The notes under the pieces: model-generated
Seen by the model: the letters and a program-made list of their open reading frames with translations, nothing else
Databases searched by the model: none
What the model was told of the DNA's origin: nothing
Part shown: positions 1-6,234 of the stretch, in pieces
How the letters are laid out: each line of letters starts with the position of its first letter
Numbering within the stretch: position 1 is the stretch's first letter
Program-made: the position numbers and the translations under genes
Assembly (NCBI GenBank): GCA_013041785.1
Contig: JABDRK010000212.1
Location: 1 to 8,292 of the forward strand
DNA: 8,292 nt
Reading direction: 5' to 3'
Source of the DNA: Eudoraea sp.
GTDB lineage: Bacteria; Bacteroidota; Bacteroidia; Flavobacteriales; Flavobacteriaceae

Positions 1-135
1 GGGAGGATTGGACGCTATATGGGGTGGCAAATTGTAAAAGCGTATGCCCAAAAGAATAATGTCCCCTTGAAAAGCCTTTTGAATACACCTTCAAAGACTA
101 TTTTCCAGGAGGCAAATTACAAACCAAAAAAATAG
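1..135 (+). CDS. gldB: GldB, gliding motility lipoprotein (C-terminal 44 residues only)
   Basis: The reading frame is open from the left edge to a TAG stop at 133-135, so only the last 44 residues are present. The tail contains GRIGRYMGWQIVKAY, which I recognise as the conserved C-terminal block of GldB. In Flavobacterium johnsoniae GldB is a lipoprotein required for gliding, and gldB is followed by gldC; the same order here supports the call. The lipoprotein signal and the body of the protein lie outside the window. The stop is followed by one codon (CTT) and then the gldC ATG in the same frame, so the two genes are almost certainly cotranscribed and probably translationally coupled. The call rests on a short fragment plus context. 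Confidence 0.82.
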   Translation, partial: GRIGRYMGWQIVKAYAQKNNVPLKSLLNTPSKTIFQEANYKPKK

Positions 136-138
136 CTT

Positions 139-474
139 ATGGCCAAGTTGCATACTTCAAAAATTACCCTTGAGGTTACCCTTGATGAAAACCGCGTACC
201 GGAAGAACTGAACTGGACGGCTGAAGACGGAGGCATTGACAGGGAGGAGGCCAAAGCCATGTTGCTTTCCGTTTGGGACAGCAGGAACAAGGAATCCCTG
301 AAAATTGACCTTTGGACCAAGGATATGCCGGTAGATGAAATGAAGATTTTCTTCCATCAAACCCTGGTGGCTATGTCCGACACCTATATGAAGGCCACGC
401 AGGATGAAAAAATGACGGCAACCATGAAGGATTTCTGTGAATATTTTGCCGAAAAACTACAATTAAAAGATTAA
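139..474 (+). CDS. gldC: GldC, gliding motility protein
   Basis: This 111-residue protein matches the family in length and in its recognisable opening (MAKLHTSKITLEVTLDENRVPEEL) and in the later LWTKDMPVDEMK segment. It has no signal peptide or membrane segment, so it should be cytoplasmic, unlike its lipoprotein partner GldB. In F. johnsoniae loss of gldC weakens gliding rather than abolishing it, and its biochemical role is unknown. The ATG lies three bases after the gldB stop and in the same frame. The nearest purine-rich Shine-Dalgarno-like stretch (CAGGAGG, about 106-112) is more than 25 bases upstream, too far to act directly, so coupling to gldB translation is likely. The end converges on the phosphorylase-like gene with only 8 bases between the stops. 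Confidence 0.9.
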   Translation: MAKLHTSKITLEVTLDENRVPEELNWTAEDGGIDREEAKAMLLSVWDSRNKESLKIDLWTKDMPVDEMKIFFHQTLVAMSDTYMKATQDEKMTATMKDFCEYFAEKLQLKD

Positions 475-482
475 GCGCTTTA

Positions 483-2126
483 CTACTTATAGAGTTTTTT
501 GTAGTACTCTGTTGCCATTCGCGCACTGGTAAATTGGGGTATTATCCCCTCCAGGGCTTCGAATACAATAGTTGACCACTCATCCGGTTTTTCATAGTAG
601 ATTGGCAGCACCTGCTCTTCCAGGATGCGGTACAGGTTTTGACTGTCCCGGTAATCCTGTTCCCTGTGTGGCAAGGTATAGTCAAGGGCGGGCAGTACAA
701 ATCCGTTCTTGCCGTTTTTAATAAACTCAGGGATCCAGCCATCACGGGTAGATAAATTGACCGAACCATTCATAGCTGCGGTCATTCCGCTTGTTCCAGA
801 TGCTTCACGGGTAATTCTGGGCGTATTCAGCCAAATGTCTGAACCTTCCTTGAGCTTTTTGGAAAGTCCAATTTCATATCCGGTGAGTACCGCAAGATTC
901 ACTTTGTGTTTGGTATAATGAACCAATCGGTTGAAAATGTCTATGGCACCGTGATCACCGGGATAAGGTTTTCCCGCCCAGATAACTTGAACCGGGTATT
1001 TTGAATTTGAGATGAGCCGCTCAAACCGTTCCAGATCACGAAGCAGTAAATCTGCCCTTTTGTAGGCTGCGAAACGCCTGGCCCAGACAATGGTTAATAT
1101 TTCCGGCCTAAAAATCTTACCGGTTTGGTCGAGCACCTCCTTAAACAAGCCTTCTTTTAATTCAAGTTTTCGATTTCCAAAAGTCTTGGTGTTTCCTTTT
1201 TTCCAGGCTTGTGCCAGTTTTGGATCTTGCCAGAATTTCAAGTGCTGGCTGTTGGTTATCGGGATGATGCGCGCTAAATCAGACATGCCCTCGTACATTT
1301 TTCGAGCGACCTTGGCGTGCAGTTTGGATACAGCATTTGCCTTTTTAACCAGGCGCAGCGCAGCAACCGTGTAATTCAGCTGGTTGCCAGACAGTGTTTC
1401 TTCAGACAATTCCTGGTCGTTGAGCCGACGCCCAAAAAACCCAAAATCGTTCAGCAGCGGCCCGTATCGTTCTTCATGTCCGCCTTTTTCCGGGGTATGC
1501 GTGGTGAATACAAACTTGCTCTTATCGGCCCCCTTATTCTTCAGATAGTAAAAGGCAGGAAGCGCATGCCCCTCATTTAAATGGTAAATGTCCGCGCCTC
1601 CAAGTTTTTCAACAAGTTTTGCACCTCCAATACCCAGTACAATGCTTTGGGCAATCCGGGTTTGGTCATTGGAATCATACAGTCGGTGGGTGATGGTACG
1701 TGAGAGGTGGTCGTTACCAGCTACATCGGTAGTTAGAAAATATATGGGGACCGTATTAAAAATTTCCGGTTTTAATACCAGCGCCCTTACTTTTACAGCG
1801 TGGTTATTCCTGATCTGAACCTCAAACTCAATCCCGGTGTCTTCCAGAAAATTGTATGTTTTTTCCACAAAATAGGCTTGCATGGATTGATCTGGGTTGC
1901 GACCCTGATCGTAATACCCGTATTTCCATAATAAGCCCACTCCAATCAGGTTCTGTTTCAGGTCAAAGGCCGCCTTCATATGGGAGCCTGCCAGATATCC
2001 CAGACCCCCGGAATAGGTTTTCAGACCCTGGTCAATGCCAAATTCCATACTGAAATAGGCAACTTTCTTTTTAAAATCGGTGGATGGTTTATAGGGATGA
2101 TGCCATTTGGCATATTTACTACTCAT
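483..2126 (-). CDS. glgP: Alpha-glucan phosphorylase-like glycosyltransferase, short GT35 type, PLP lysine replaced
   Basis: At 547 residues this fits the short Thermotoga AgpA/archaeal MalP branch of glycogen phosphorylases (GT35), which split terminal glucose from storage alpha-glucans as glucose-1-phosphate. Visible family motifs are GGLGYLAGSHM (about 40-50), HLNEGHA (182-188), THTP (209-212), the RRFAAYKR block (350-357, matching the Lys/Arg/Lys phosphate and cofactor pocket, with Arg at the first position), WAGKPYPGDHG (383-393) and DIWLNTPR with EASGTSGM (430-448). The residue after EASGTSGM should be the lysine that forms the Schiff base with pyridoxal phosphate (Lys680 in rabbit muscle enzyme). 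Here codon 449 (complement of 780-782) is ACC, threonine. Fold and family are clear; phosphorolytic activity is doubtful. No glycogen genes are adjacent, and it appears to be a single-gene unit. No good Shine-Dalgarno precedes the ATG, which is usual in this phylum. Confidence 0.85.
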   Translation of the reverse strand: MSSKYAKWHHPYKPSTDFKKKVAYFSMEFGIDQGLKTYSGGLGYLAGSHMKAAFDLKQNLIGVGLLWKYGYYDQGRNPDQSMQAYFVEKTYNFLEDTGIEFEVQIRNNHAVKVRALVLKPEIFNTVPIYFLTTDVAGNDHLSRTITHRLYDSNDQTRIAQSIVLGIGGAKLVEKLGGADIYHLNEGHALPAFYYLKNKGADKSKFVFTTHTPEKGGHEERYGPLLNDFGFFGRRLNDQELSEETLSGNQLNYTVAALRLVKKANAVSKLHAKVARKMYEGMSDLARIIPITNSQHLKFWQDPKLAQAWKKGNTKTFGNRKLELKEGLFKEVLDQTGKIFRPEILTIVWARRFAAYKRADLLLRDLERFERLISNSKYPVQVIWAGKPYPGDHGAIDIFNRLVHYTKHKVNLAVLTGYEIGLSKKLKEGSDIWLNTPRITREASGTSGMTAAMNGSVNLSTRDGWIPEFIKNGKNGFVLPALDYTLPHREQDYRDSQNLYRILEEQVLPIYYEKPDEWSTIVFEALEGIIPQFTSARMATEYYKKLYK

Positions 2127-2325
2127 ATATTAAAGTATACTTAATTAGACTTCCTGCTGGCCTGCATAAAAGGTTTTTGCGGTTGACTGCAATTGTTTGC
2201 GATTATATCACCTATGCTATGTGCCGGCGTTTTTTTAATACCAGGCGAAGATAACAAAATATGCAGGCAAGATACACTTGAAGCAACGCATATTGATGAG
2301 CAGGAACTGCTGTATTTTGCGTGTG

Positions 2326-2378
2326 CCTGTGTCCGTACTGCATAAAACTTGAAAAATTTCAATAACAGTACGTACAGG
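2326..2378. repeat. Nested imperfect inverted repeat upstream of the CxxC-protein gene
   Basis: Three complementary arm pairs are nested around one centre: CCTGT (2326-2330) with ACAGG (2374-2378), CGTACTG (2334-2340) with CAGTACG (2366-2372), and TTGAAA (2349-2354) with TTTCAA (2357-2362). That gives 18 potential pairs with asymmetric bulges. The inner arms leave a two-base centre, so in RNA the tip pair would open. No T-run follows, so it is not a typical terminator. It ends 61 bases before the ATG at 2440 and could be an operator or a leader structure. Function is unknown and chance is possible. Confidence 0.4.
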
Positions 2379-2414
2379 AAAGCTAAATTCGCATTATCGC
2401 CTGTAAGGTGGCTG

Positions 2415-2422
2415 TGAATTTG
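2415..2422 (+). promoter_or_regulatory. Weak -7-like promoter element for the CxxC-protein gene
   Basis: TGAATTTG matches the Bacteroidota -7 consensus TAnnTTTG at all fixed positions but one, and lies 17 bases before the ATG at 2440. The best upstream -33 candidate is only TTCG at 2388-2391, with an over-long 23-base spacer. The leader would be very short. This is a tentative call. Confidence 0.2.
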
Positions 2423-2439
2423 CAGACAGAATAACGGCT

Positions 2440-2814
2440 ATGGAAAAAGAGGAGCTTCAGGAATTGATTTTTGTATACAATGCGAATTCGGGTATGGGAA
2501 ATGCACTGTTAGATGGTGCACATAAGATTTTAGACCCATCCACTTATACTTGTAGTCTTTGCCAGTTAACGCACGGGGCCTTTCGCGAGCGTGAAATCTG
2601 GAAAAAGTATCGGACTGCAAGCAGCACGTCCATGATCTTTTTGCATAAGGACGAATTCGAAAAGGAGTATGCCTCAAAATTCGGTCATGCCTTTACTTAT
2701 CCCATTATCCTGGGCGAGACCACTTCCGGACTGCAAGTAGTGGTGCGTGCCGAGGAGCTTAAGGCGTTGCCCGATGCCAATGCCCTGATAGCCTTGCTTG
2801 AATCGCGATCCTAG
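2440..2814 (+). CDS. Conserved flavobacterial hypothetical protein with a CxxC motif
   Basis: This 124-residue protein resembles a short conserved hypothetical family of Flavobacteriia that I recall being labelled 'GTPase' in some annotations. It has no P-loop or other GTP-binding motif, so I do not adopt that name. Visible features are a hydrophobic first strand running into YNANSG (13-18), a CSLC motif (Cys38, Cys41), an HKDEFEKEY segment (69-77), a second strand near YPIILG (87-92) and a final VVRAEEL stretch (about 101-107). No signal peptide or membrane segment is seen, so it is probably cytoplasmic. The paired cysteines could serve thiol redox chemistry or metal binding; the sequence does not decide. 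The ATG sits just before the family's usual start near the first strand. The gene is alone on its strand and ends 17 bases before the convergent engB stop. Confidence 0.8.
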   Translation: MEKEELQELIFVYNANSGMGNALLDGAHKILDPSTYTCSLCQLTHGAFREREIWKKYRTASSTSMIFLHKDEFEKEYASKFGHAFTYPIILGETTSGLQVVVRAEELKALPDANALIALLESRS

Positions 2815-2831
2815 CTGGTAAAACAGTTGAT

Positions 2832-3446
2832 TTAAACGGGGTTTTGCCGAATACTTCGGTTAATATTGTCGATATAGTTCAGCAGGGTTTCCCTGCCCAG
2901 TCCGCTCTGTGAGGAGGTCACAAAATGCGGCGGTGCTTCTTCCCAGACTCCGCTTGTGAGTGCGTTCAAATACGATGCAACCTGTGTTTCGATAACGACA
3001 GGTTTAAGTTTATCAGCCTTAGTGAAAACTATGGAGAAAGGGATCCCTTTTCCCCCCAGCCATTCCATAAATTCCAGATCAATTTTTTGAGGTTCATGAC
3101 GGATGTCGATAAGGACAAACGCATTGACCAGTTGTTGCCTTTTTAGAAAGTAATCGGTGATATATTTTTGAAAGGTTTTCTTCTCCTTTTTTGACACCCT
3201 GGCATAGCCATAGCCTGGCAGGTCAACGAGAAACCAGTTTTCGTTAATCTTGAAATGATTGATTAATTGTGTTTTTCCGGGTCTTCCGGAAGTTTTTGCA
3301 AGGCCTTTTCGCTGGGTCAGGGTATTTATCAATGAAGACTTGCCCACATTGGAACGCCCTATAAAAGCATATTCGGGCAAAGGTTCCTGAGGACATTTTT
3401 CCACGCGGGTATTGCTGACAACAAATTGGGCGGATTTAATCTTCAT
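2832..3446 (-). CDS. engB: Ribosome biogenesis GTPase EngB (YihA/YsxC)
   Basis: The 204 residues match the usual EngB length. This TRAFAC-class GTPase acts in the cytoplasm in late assembly of the 50S ribosomal subunit and is essential in several bacteria. All nucleotide-binding motifs are present in order: G1 GRSNVGKS (30-37), a switch-I region with GRPGKT (54-59), G3 DLPG (75-78) followed by the EngB-typical YGYARVSKKEK, G4 TKAD (142-145) and a G5-like TSSQSG (177-182). There is no sign of truncation. The gene follows the alpha/beta hydrolase on the same strand after a 45-base gap, so the two probably share a transcript starting near 4278. The 3' end converges on the CxxC-protein gene with 17 bases between stops and no evident intrinsic terminator. 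Confidence 0.96.
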   Translation of the reverse strand: MKIKSAQFVVSNTRVEKCPQEPLPEYAFIGRSNVGKSSLINTLTQRKGLAKTSGRPGKTQLINHFKINENWFLVDLPGYGYARVSKKEKKTFQKYITDYFLKRQQLVNAFVLIDIRHEPQKIDLEFMEWLGGKGIPFSIVFTKADKLKPVVIETQVASYLNALTSGVWEEAPPHFVTSSQSGLGRETLLNYIDNINRSIRQNPV

Positions 3447-3491
3447 GAAGCGGTTATTTCCCAGGCGGACCTGTGTTCTAATATAAGGAAA

Positions 3492-4256
3492 TCAGAATTC
3501 CCTTTTCATCAGCCAGGAATCCAGGATTGTGTTGAATTCATCCGGGTGCTCCATCATGGGGGCATGCCCGCATTTATCTATCCAGAAGAGATCAGAGTCG
3601 GGCAGCAAATCGTGAAATTCCTCAGCCACATTCGGTGGGGTAACCGAATCGTTTTTCCCCCAGATGATACAGGTAGGGGTCTGCATGTGCGGCAGGTCTT
3701 TGGACATATTATGCCGGATAGCACTTTTGGCGATCGCCAGGGTTTTCACAAGTTTCATCCGGTCGTTAACCGTGGCATAGACTTCGTCTACGATTTCCTT
3801 GGTAGCCACTGCGGGATCGTAAAAAACGTCCTGTGCTTTTTTCTTGATGAATTCGTAATCTCCACGTTTGGGATATCCATCCCCCATCGCACTCTCGTAG
3901 AGGCCAGAACTACCGGTAATAACCAGGGCCCTTACCATTTCGGGATACAGTTTGGTGTGAAGCAACCCGATATGTCCGCCCAAAGAATTCCCCAAGAGAA
4001 TTACATCCTTTAACCCTTTGTATTCAATAAAGCGCTCCAGGAACTTTGCAAAATTCTTGACATTGGTTTTGATCGTAGGCATATCATAAATGGGCAGTTC
4101 CGGAACCAGGACCTGATAGCCCTTAGCAGGAAAATAATCAGTCACCCCATGGAAATTACTGAGGCCGCCCATTAACCCGTGGAGAATAATCATGGGTTTA
4201 CCTTTCCCAACCTCAATATAGCGGTATTTTCCTTCTTTAAGGATATGTTCTTCCAT
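3492..4256 (-). CDS. Alpha/beta hydrolase
   Basis: A 254-residue cytoplasmic-looking alpha/beta-hydrolase with no signal peptide. The HGLMGG segment (26-31) supplies the oxyanion-hole loop. The nucleophile elbow GNSLGG (89-94) gives Ser91, the acid is likely Asp203 in WGKND (199-203), and the base is likely His231 in CGHAP (229-233). The catalytic triad is therefore complete, and length and spacing are normal for a compact esterase/lipase/C-C hydrolase-like member. The substrate cannot be told from sequence. It is the first gene of a probable two-gene unit with engB and is divergent from mraZ. A perfect TATATTTG -7 element lies 27 bases ahead of its ATG. The link to engB may be conserved neighbourhood rather than shared function. 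Confidence 0.9.
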   Translation of the reverse strand: MEEHILKEGKYRYIEVGKGKPMIILHGLMGGLSNFHGVTDYFPAKGYQVLVPELPIYDMPTIKTNVKNFAKFLERFIEYKGLKDVILLGNSLGGHIGLLHTKLYPEMVRALVITGSSGLYESAMGDGYPKRGDYEFIKKKAQDVFYDPAVATKEIVDEVYATVNDRMKLVKTLAIAKSAIRHNMSKDLPHMQTPTCIIWGKNDSVTPPNVAEEFHDLLPDSDLFWIDKCGHAPMMEHPDEFNTILDSWLMKREF

Positions 4257-4282
4257 TTAGATTGGCTTATTCCGTCAGTGGG

Positions 4283-4290
4283 CAAATATA
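4283..4290 (-). promoter_or_regulatory. Candidate -7 promoter element for the hydrolase-engB unit
   Basis: On the minus strand this reads TATATTTG, an exact match to the Bacteroidota -7 consensus TAnnTTTG. The distance to the hydrolase ATG at 4256 allows a leader of about 20 bases, normal for the phylum. I found no clean TTTG-type -33 element at the expected distance upstream, so the promoter may be weak or activator-assisted. The same octamer serves the divergent mraZ gene. Confidence 0.5.
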
Positions 4291-4450
4291 GGGAATTCCC
4301 CATAATAGCCATATTTTTGATCTATCATAAAGCCCTGCAAAAAGGGGATGGCACATTCTTCACAATGCTAATTCCGGAGTGTCACCGGATCGTTTTTTCG
4401 ACCTGAAAACACGCCTATATAGTCCGCATGCGCCTAAAATCATCAATAAA

Positions 4451-4480
4451 GTGGTAATTTGTGGTAATTTGTGGTAATAA
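4451..4480 (+). promoter_or_regulatory. Three tandem 10-base repeats, probable MraZ binding boxes
   Basis: The unit GTGGTAATTT occurs twice exactly (4451-4460, 4461-4470), and a third copy, GTGGTAATAA (4471-4480), differs in two bases. The array directly precedes the mraZ -7 box. MraZ proteins of E. coli and Mycoplasma are known to bind tandem GTGG- or TGGG-containing boxes at a 10-base period in their own promoter. Period, core, strand and position all match. The array overlaps where a -33 element would lie, so bound MraZ could block or recruit RNA polymerase. Three copies on one helix face fit binding by a ring-shaped MraZ oligomer. Confidence 0.8.
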
Positions 4481-4486
4481 TTTCTA

Positions 4487-4494
4487 TATATTTG
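4487..4494 (+). promoter_or_regulatory. Candidate -7 promoter element of the mraZ (dcw) operon
   Basis: TATATTTG exactly fits the Bacteroidota -7 consensus TAnnTTTG and sits 31 bases before the mraZ GTG, giving a leader of roughly 25 bases. TTTG sequences occur inside the repeat array at 4458-4461 and 4468-4471, but their spacers (25 and 15 bases) flank rather than match the usual optimum near 19. The -33 contact is therefore probably suboptimal or replaced by MraZ control. Confidence 0.6.
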
Positions 4495-4525
4495 AGTTTT
4501 AGAATAACAAACCAAACCGGTTACC

Positions 4526-4990
4526 GTGATCAGTTTCATAGGGACATACGAATGTAAAGCCGATGCCAAGGGGCGTGTAATGATACCCGTTACCCTGAAA
4601 AATCAGATGGCACCCCTGCTTGCCCAGGGCTTTGTCATCAAGCGTTCTGTATTCCATCCCTGTCTTGAGCTCTATCCCATGGAAGAATGGAATCTTCTGA
4701 TGCAGAAGATGAACAAAAAAAACCGGTTCAGGAAAAAAAACAACGATTTCATCAGGCGGTTTTCTGCCGGCGTCAAACCTGTGGAAATAGATTCCACAGG
4801 CAGATTGCTGATACCAAAGAACCTTGTAGCTATAGCAGGCATAAAAAAGGAAGTGGTACTGAGTTCTGCAATAAATATTATTGAAATCTGGGACAAGGAT
4901 CAGTACGAGCAGGTGCTGGACGATACTGCTGAGAATTTTGCGGAACTGGCGGAAGAGGTCATGGGTGATGATGGAGAAGACGTATCATAA
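4526..4990 (+). CDS. mraZ: MraZ, transcriptional regulator of the dcw cluster
   Basis: This 154-residue protein is a DNA-binding regulator of the AbrB/SpoVT (MraZ) type that controls the division and cell-wall operon it heads. It carries two copies of the family's DxxxR signature: DAKGR (13-17) in the N-terminal half and DSTGR (89-93) in the second, each followed by a strand ending in IP. A Lys/Arg/Asn-rich linker (about 61-78) lies between them. Translation starts at GTG; the frame has an in-frame stop (4505-4507) upstream and no ATG, and the opening (ISFIGTYECKADAKGR) matches the family start. The linker is encoded with two A8 runs, each forming A_AAA_AAC in frame (see findings). The 3' end overlaps rsmH by about 20 bases, and the upstream repeats suggest autoregulation. 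Confidence 0.96.
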   Translation: MISFIGTYECKADAKGRVMIPVTLKNQMAPLLAQGFVIKRSVFHPCLELYPMEEWNLLMQKMNKKNRFRKKNNDFIRRFSAGVKPVEIDSTGRLLIPKNLVAIAGIKKEVVLSSAINIIEIWDKDQYEQVLDDTAENFAELAEEVMGDDGEDVS

Positions 4991-5873
4991 CCCGGTTCTT
5001 TTACGGGAGTCTGTAGACGGGCTTCAGGTAAAGGCAGATGGAATCTATGTTGATGTTACGTTCGGGGGTGGGGGCCATTCCCGTGAGATTTTGAAAAGAC
5101 TTGGAGAAAAAGGGCAGCTGATTGGTTTTGATCAGGATGAAGATGCCCTTCAAAATACCATTGATGATACCCGGTTTCGATTGATAAACGAAAATTTCAG
5201 GTACATCAAACAGTTTTTAAAGTTCTATGGCATACTAAAAGTTGACGGAATCCTTGCTGATTTTGGGGTTTCCTCGCATCAGTTTGATCAGGCCGATCGC
5301 GGATTTTCCACGCGGTTTGATTCCAATCTGGATATGCGGATGAGTAAGCAGAATACCCTCTCGGCATATGAAGTTGTGAATACATACAGCCAGGCAGAAT
5401 TGGCCAGTGTATTCAGGCGATACGGTGAGCTGAGGAGAGCGGGACAAATGGCGGAAGCAATTGTGGAACAACGCGGCAAAAAAGCCATCAAGACCACAAA
5501 CGAGCTAAAAGCCACCTTGCAGCGATTCTTGCCCAGGCAAAAGGAGCACAAAGTATTGGCCCAGATCTATCAAGCGATACGCATTGAGGTAAATGAGGAA
5601 ATAAAGGTAATAGAAGAGTTCCTGATGCAGACGCCCGATCTATTGGAAAAGGGAGGCAGGTTGAGCATCATCAGTTATCATTCCCTCGAAGACCGCCTGG
5701 TTAAACGCTTTATCCGGGAAGGAAAGTTCGAAGGGGAGGCAGAAAAGGATTTTTACGGGCGAATAAACGTGCCCTTCAAAAAAGTAGGGAAATTAATCGT
5801 ACCGTCGGCTGAAGAGATAGCACAAAATAGCCGGGCAAGAAGTGCCAGGCTTAGAATAGCGGAACGGGTTTGA
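4968..5873 (+). CDS. rsmH: RsmH (MraW), 16S rRNA (cytosine-1402-N4)-methyltransferase
   Basis: RsmH uses S-adenosylmethionine to methylate N4 of C1402 in the 16S rRNA decoding centre. With this start the protein has 301 residues, typical for the family. The opening YHNPVLLRESVDGL (6-19) is conserved. SAM-site motifs are FGGGGHS (32-38) and FDQD (54-57), followed by LADFGVSSHQFD (96-107), RGFSTRFD (111-118), the QAIRIEVNEE helix (202-211) and SYHSLEDR (236-243). A longer frame from 4881 would add 29 residues that only shadow mraZ, so it is rejected. Starts at 4968 and 4971 are adjacent ATG codons; GGAAGAGG (4951-4958) is spaced better for 4968. The overlap with the mraZ 3' end points to translational coupling. 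Confidence 0.95.
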   Translation: MMEKTYHNPVLLRESVDGLQVKADGIYVDVTFGGGGHSREILKRLGEKGQLIGFDQDEDALQNTIDDTRFRLINENFRYIKQFLKFYGILKVDGILADFGVSSHQFDQADRGFSTRFDSNLDMRMSKQNTLSAYEVVNTYSQAELASVFRRYGELRRAGQMAEAIVEQRGKKAIKTTNELKATLQRFLPRQKEHKVLAQIYQAIRIEVNEEIKVIEEFLMQTPDLLEKGGRLSIISYHSLEDRLVKRFIREGKFEGEAEKDFYGRINVPFKKVGKLIVPSAEEIAQNSRARSARLRIAERV

Positions 5874-5913
5874 AAAGAGGACAGGAAGAATAATTGAATA
5901 GGCGACACGAAAA

Positions 5914-6234
5914 ATGAAAAAAGGAATTGTGGATTTGCTAAAAGGAAAGTTTTTGGTGAGCGGAGATGCTCCCAAAAACTGGCTGTTTATCATCTATGCT
6001 TCCTTTCTGGCTACAATCATGATTGCAGCTGCACATAGCGCAGATCGAAAGGTACACCGCTTAGCCGCGCTTAATGAGGAAGTACGGGAGCTCAGGAGTG
6101 AGTTCGTGGACATGCGCTCTGATGTACAGCGCCTGAAGTTGGAATCAACAATACGGGAAGTGGTTATGAAAGACAGCCTCTTTCCTTCCGAAACACCACC
6201 CAAGAAGATTAAGGTAAAATCAGCAGAAAAATAA
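5914..6234 (+). CDS. ftsL: FtsL-like cell division protein
   Basis: This 106-residue bitopic membrane protein sits in the ftsL slot between rsmH and ftsI. It has a short basic cytoplasmic N-terminus, one hydrophobic segment (about 23-40, starting WLFIIYASFLATIM) and then a charged periplasmic helix with coiled-coil character (about 45-80, rich in Leu, Glu and Arg). It ends in a Lys-rich tail. FtsL works with FtsB and FtsQ to recruit and activate the FtsW-FtsI septal synthase. Primary sequence of FtsL is poorly conserved, so the call rests on topology, size and position, matching the Bacteroidota FtsL-like family. An in-frame TAG at 5899-5901 fixes the ATG as the first start. The TAA stop directly abuts the ftsI ATG in the same frame. 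Confidence 0.85.
   Translation: MKKGIVDLLKGKFLVSGDAPKNWLFIIYASFLATIMIAAAHSADRKVHRLAALNEEVRELRSEFVDMRSDVQRLKLESTIREVVMKDSLFPSETPPKKIKVKSAEK

Larger units (their letters stand above)
2127..2439. other. Divergent intergenic spacer without a supported gene
   Basis: This 313-base stretch separates the start of the phosphorylase-like gene (-) from the start of the CxxC-protein gene (+), so it should hold promoters for both. I see no convincing coding sequence, tRNA or other RNA gene. A 73-codon minus frame inside it has a Ser/Cys-rich, low-complexity translation with no recognisable domain. The notable content is a nested imperfect inverted repeat at 2326-2378 and a weak -7-like element near 2415-2422. 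No strong -33/-7 pair was found for the phosphorylase-like gene. Confidence 0.6.

Noticed and set aside
473..480. AAGCGCTT palindrome between gldC and the phosphorylase-like gene as a bidirectional terminator
   Set aside because: A self-complementary 8-mer leaves no loop, and neither strand has a clear stem followed by a T-run.
2178..2205. TTGACT with TATATC as an E. coli-type sigma-70 promoter
   Set aside because: The spacer is about 15 bases, no gene begins suitably downstream, and Bacteroidota promoters use a different consensus.
2231..2240. GC-rich GCCGGC next to a T7 run as an intrinsic terminator
   Set aside because: GCCGGC is itself a palindrome without a loop, I found no longer stem, and no plus-strand gene ends upstream of it.
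2141..2362. 73-codon minus-strand frame in the spacer
   Set aside because: Its translation is Ser/Cys-rich with no domain or family resemblance, and it overlaps most of the divergent control region.
3426..4013. 195-codon plus-strand frame opposite the hydrolase gene
   Set aside because: It is the antisense shadow of a hydrolase with a complete catalytic triad, and its own translation shows no family motif.
4881..4967. N-terminal extension of RsmH by 29 residues from an upstream ATG
   Set aside because: The extra residues only translate the mraZ coding sequence in another frame, and the conserved RsmH start (YHNPVLL) begins right after the ATG pair at 4968/4971.
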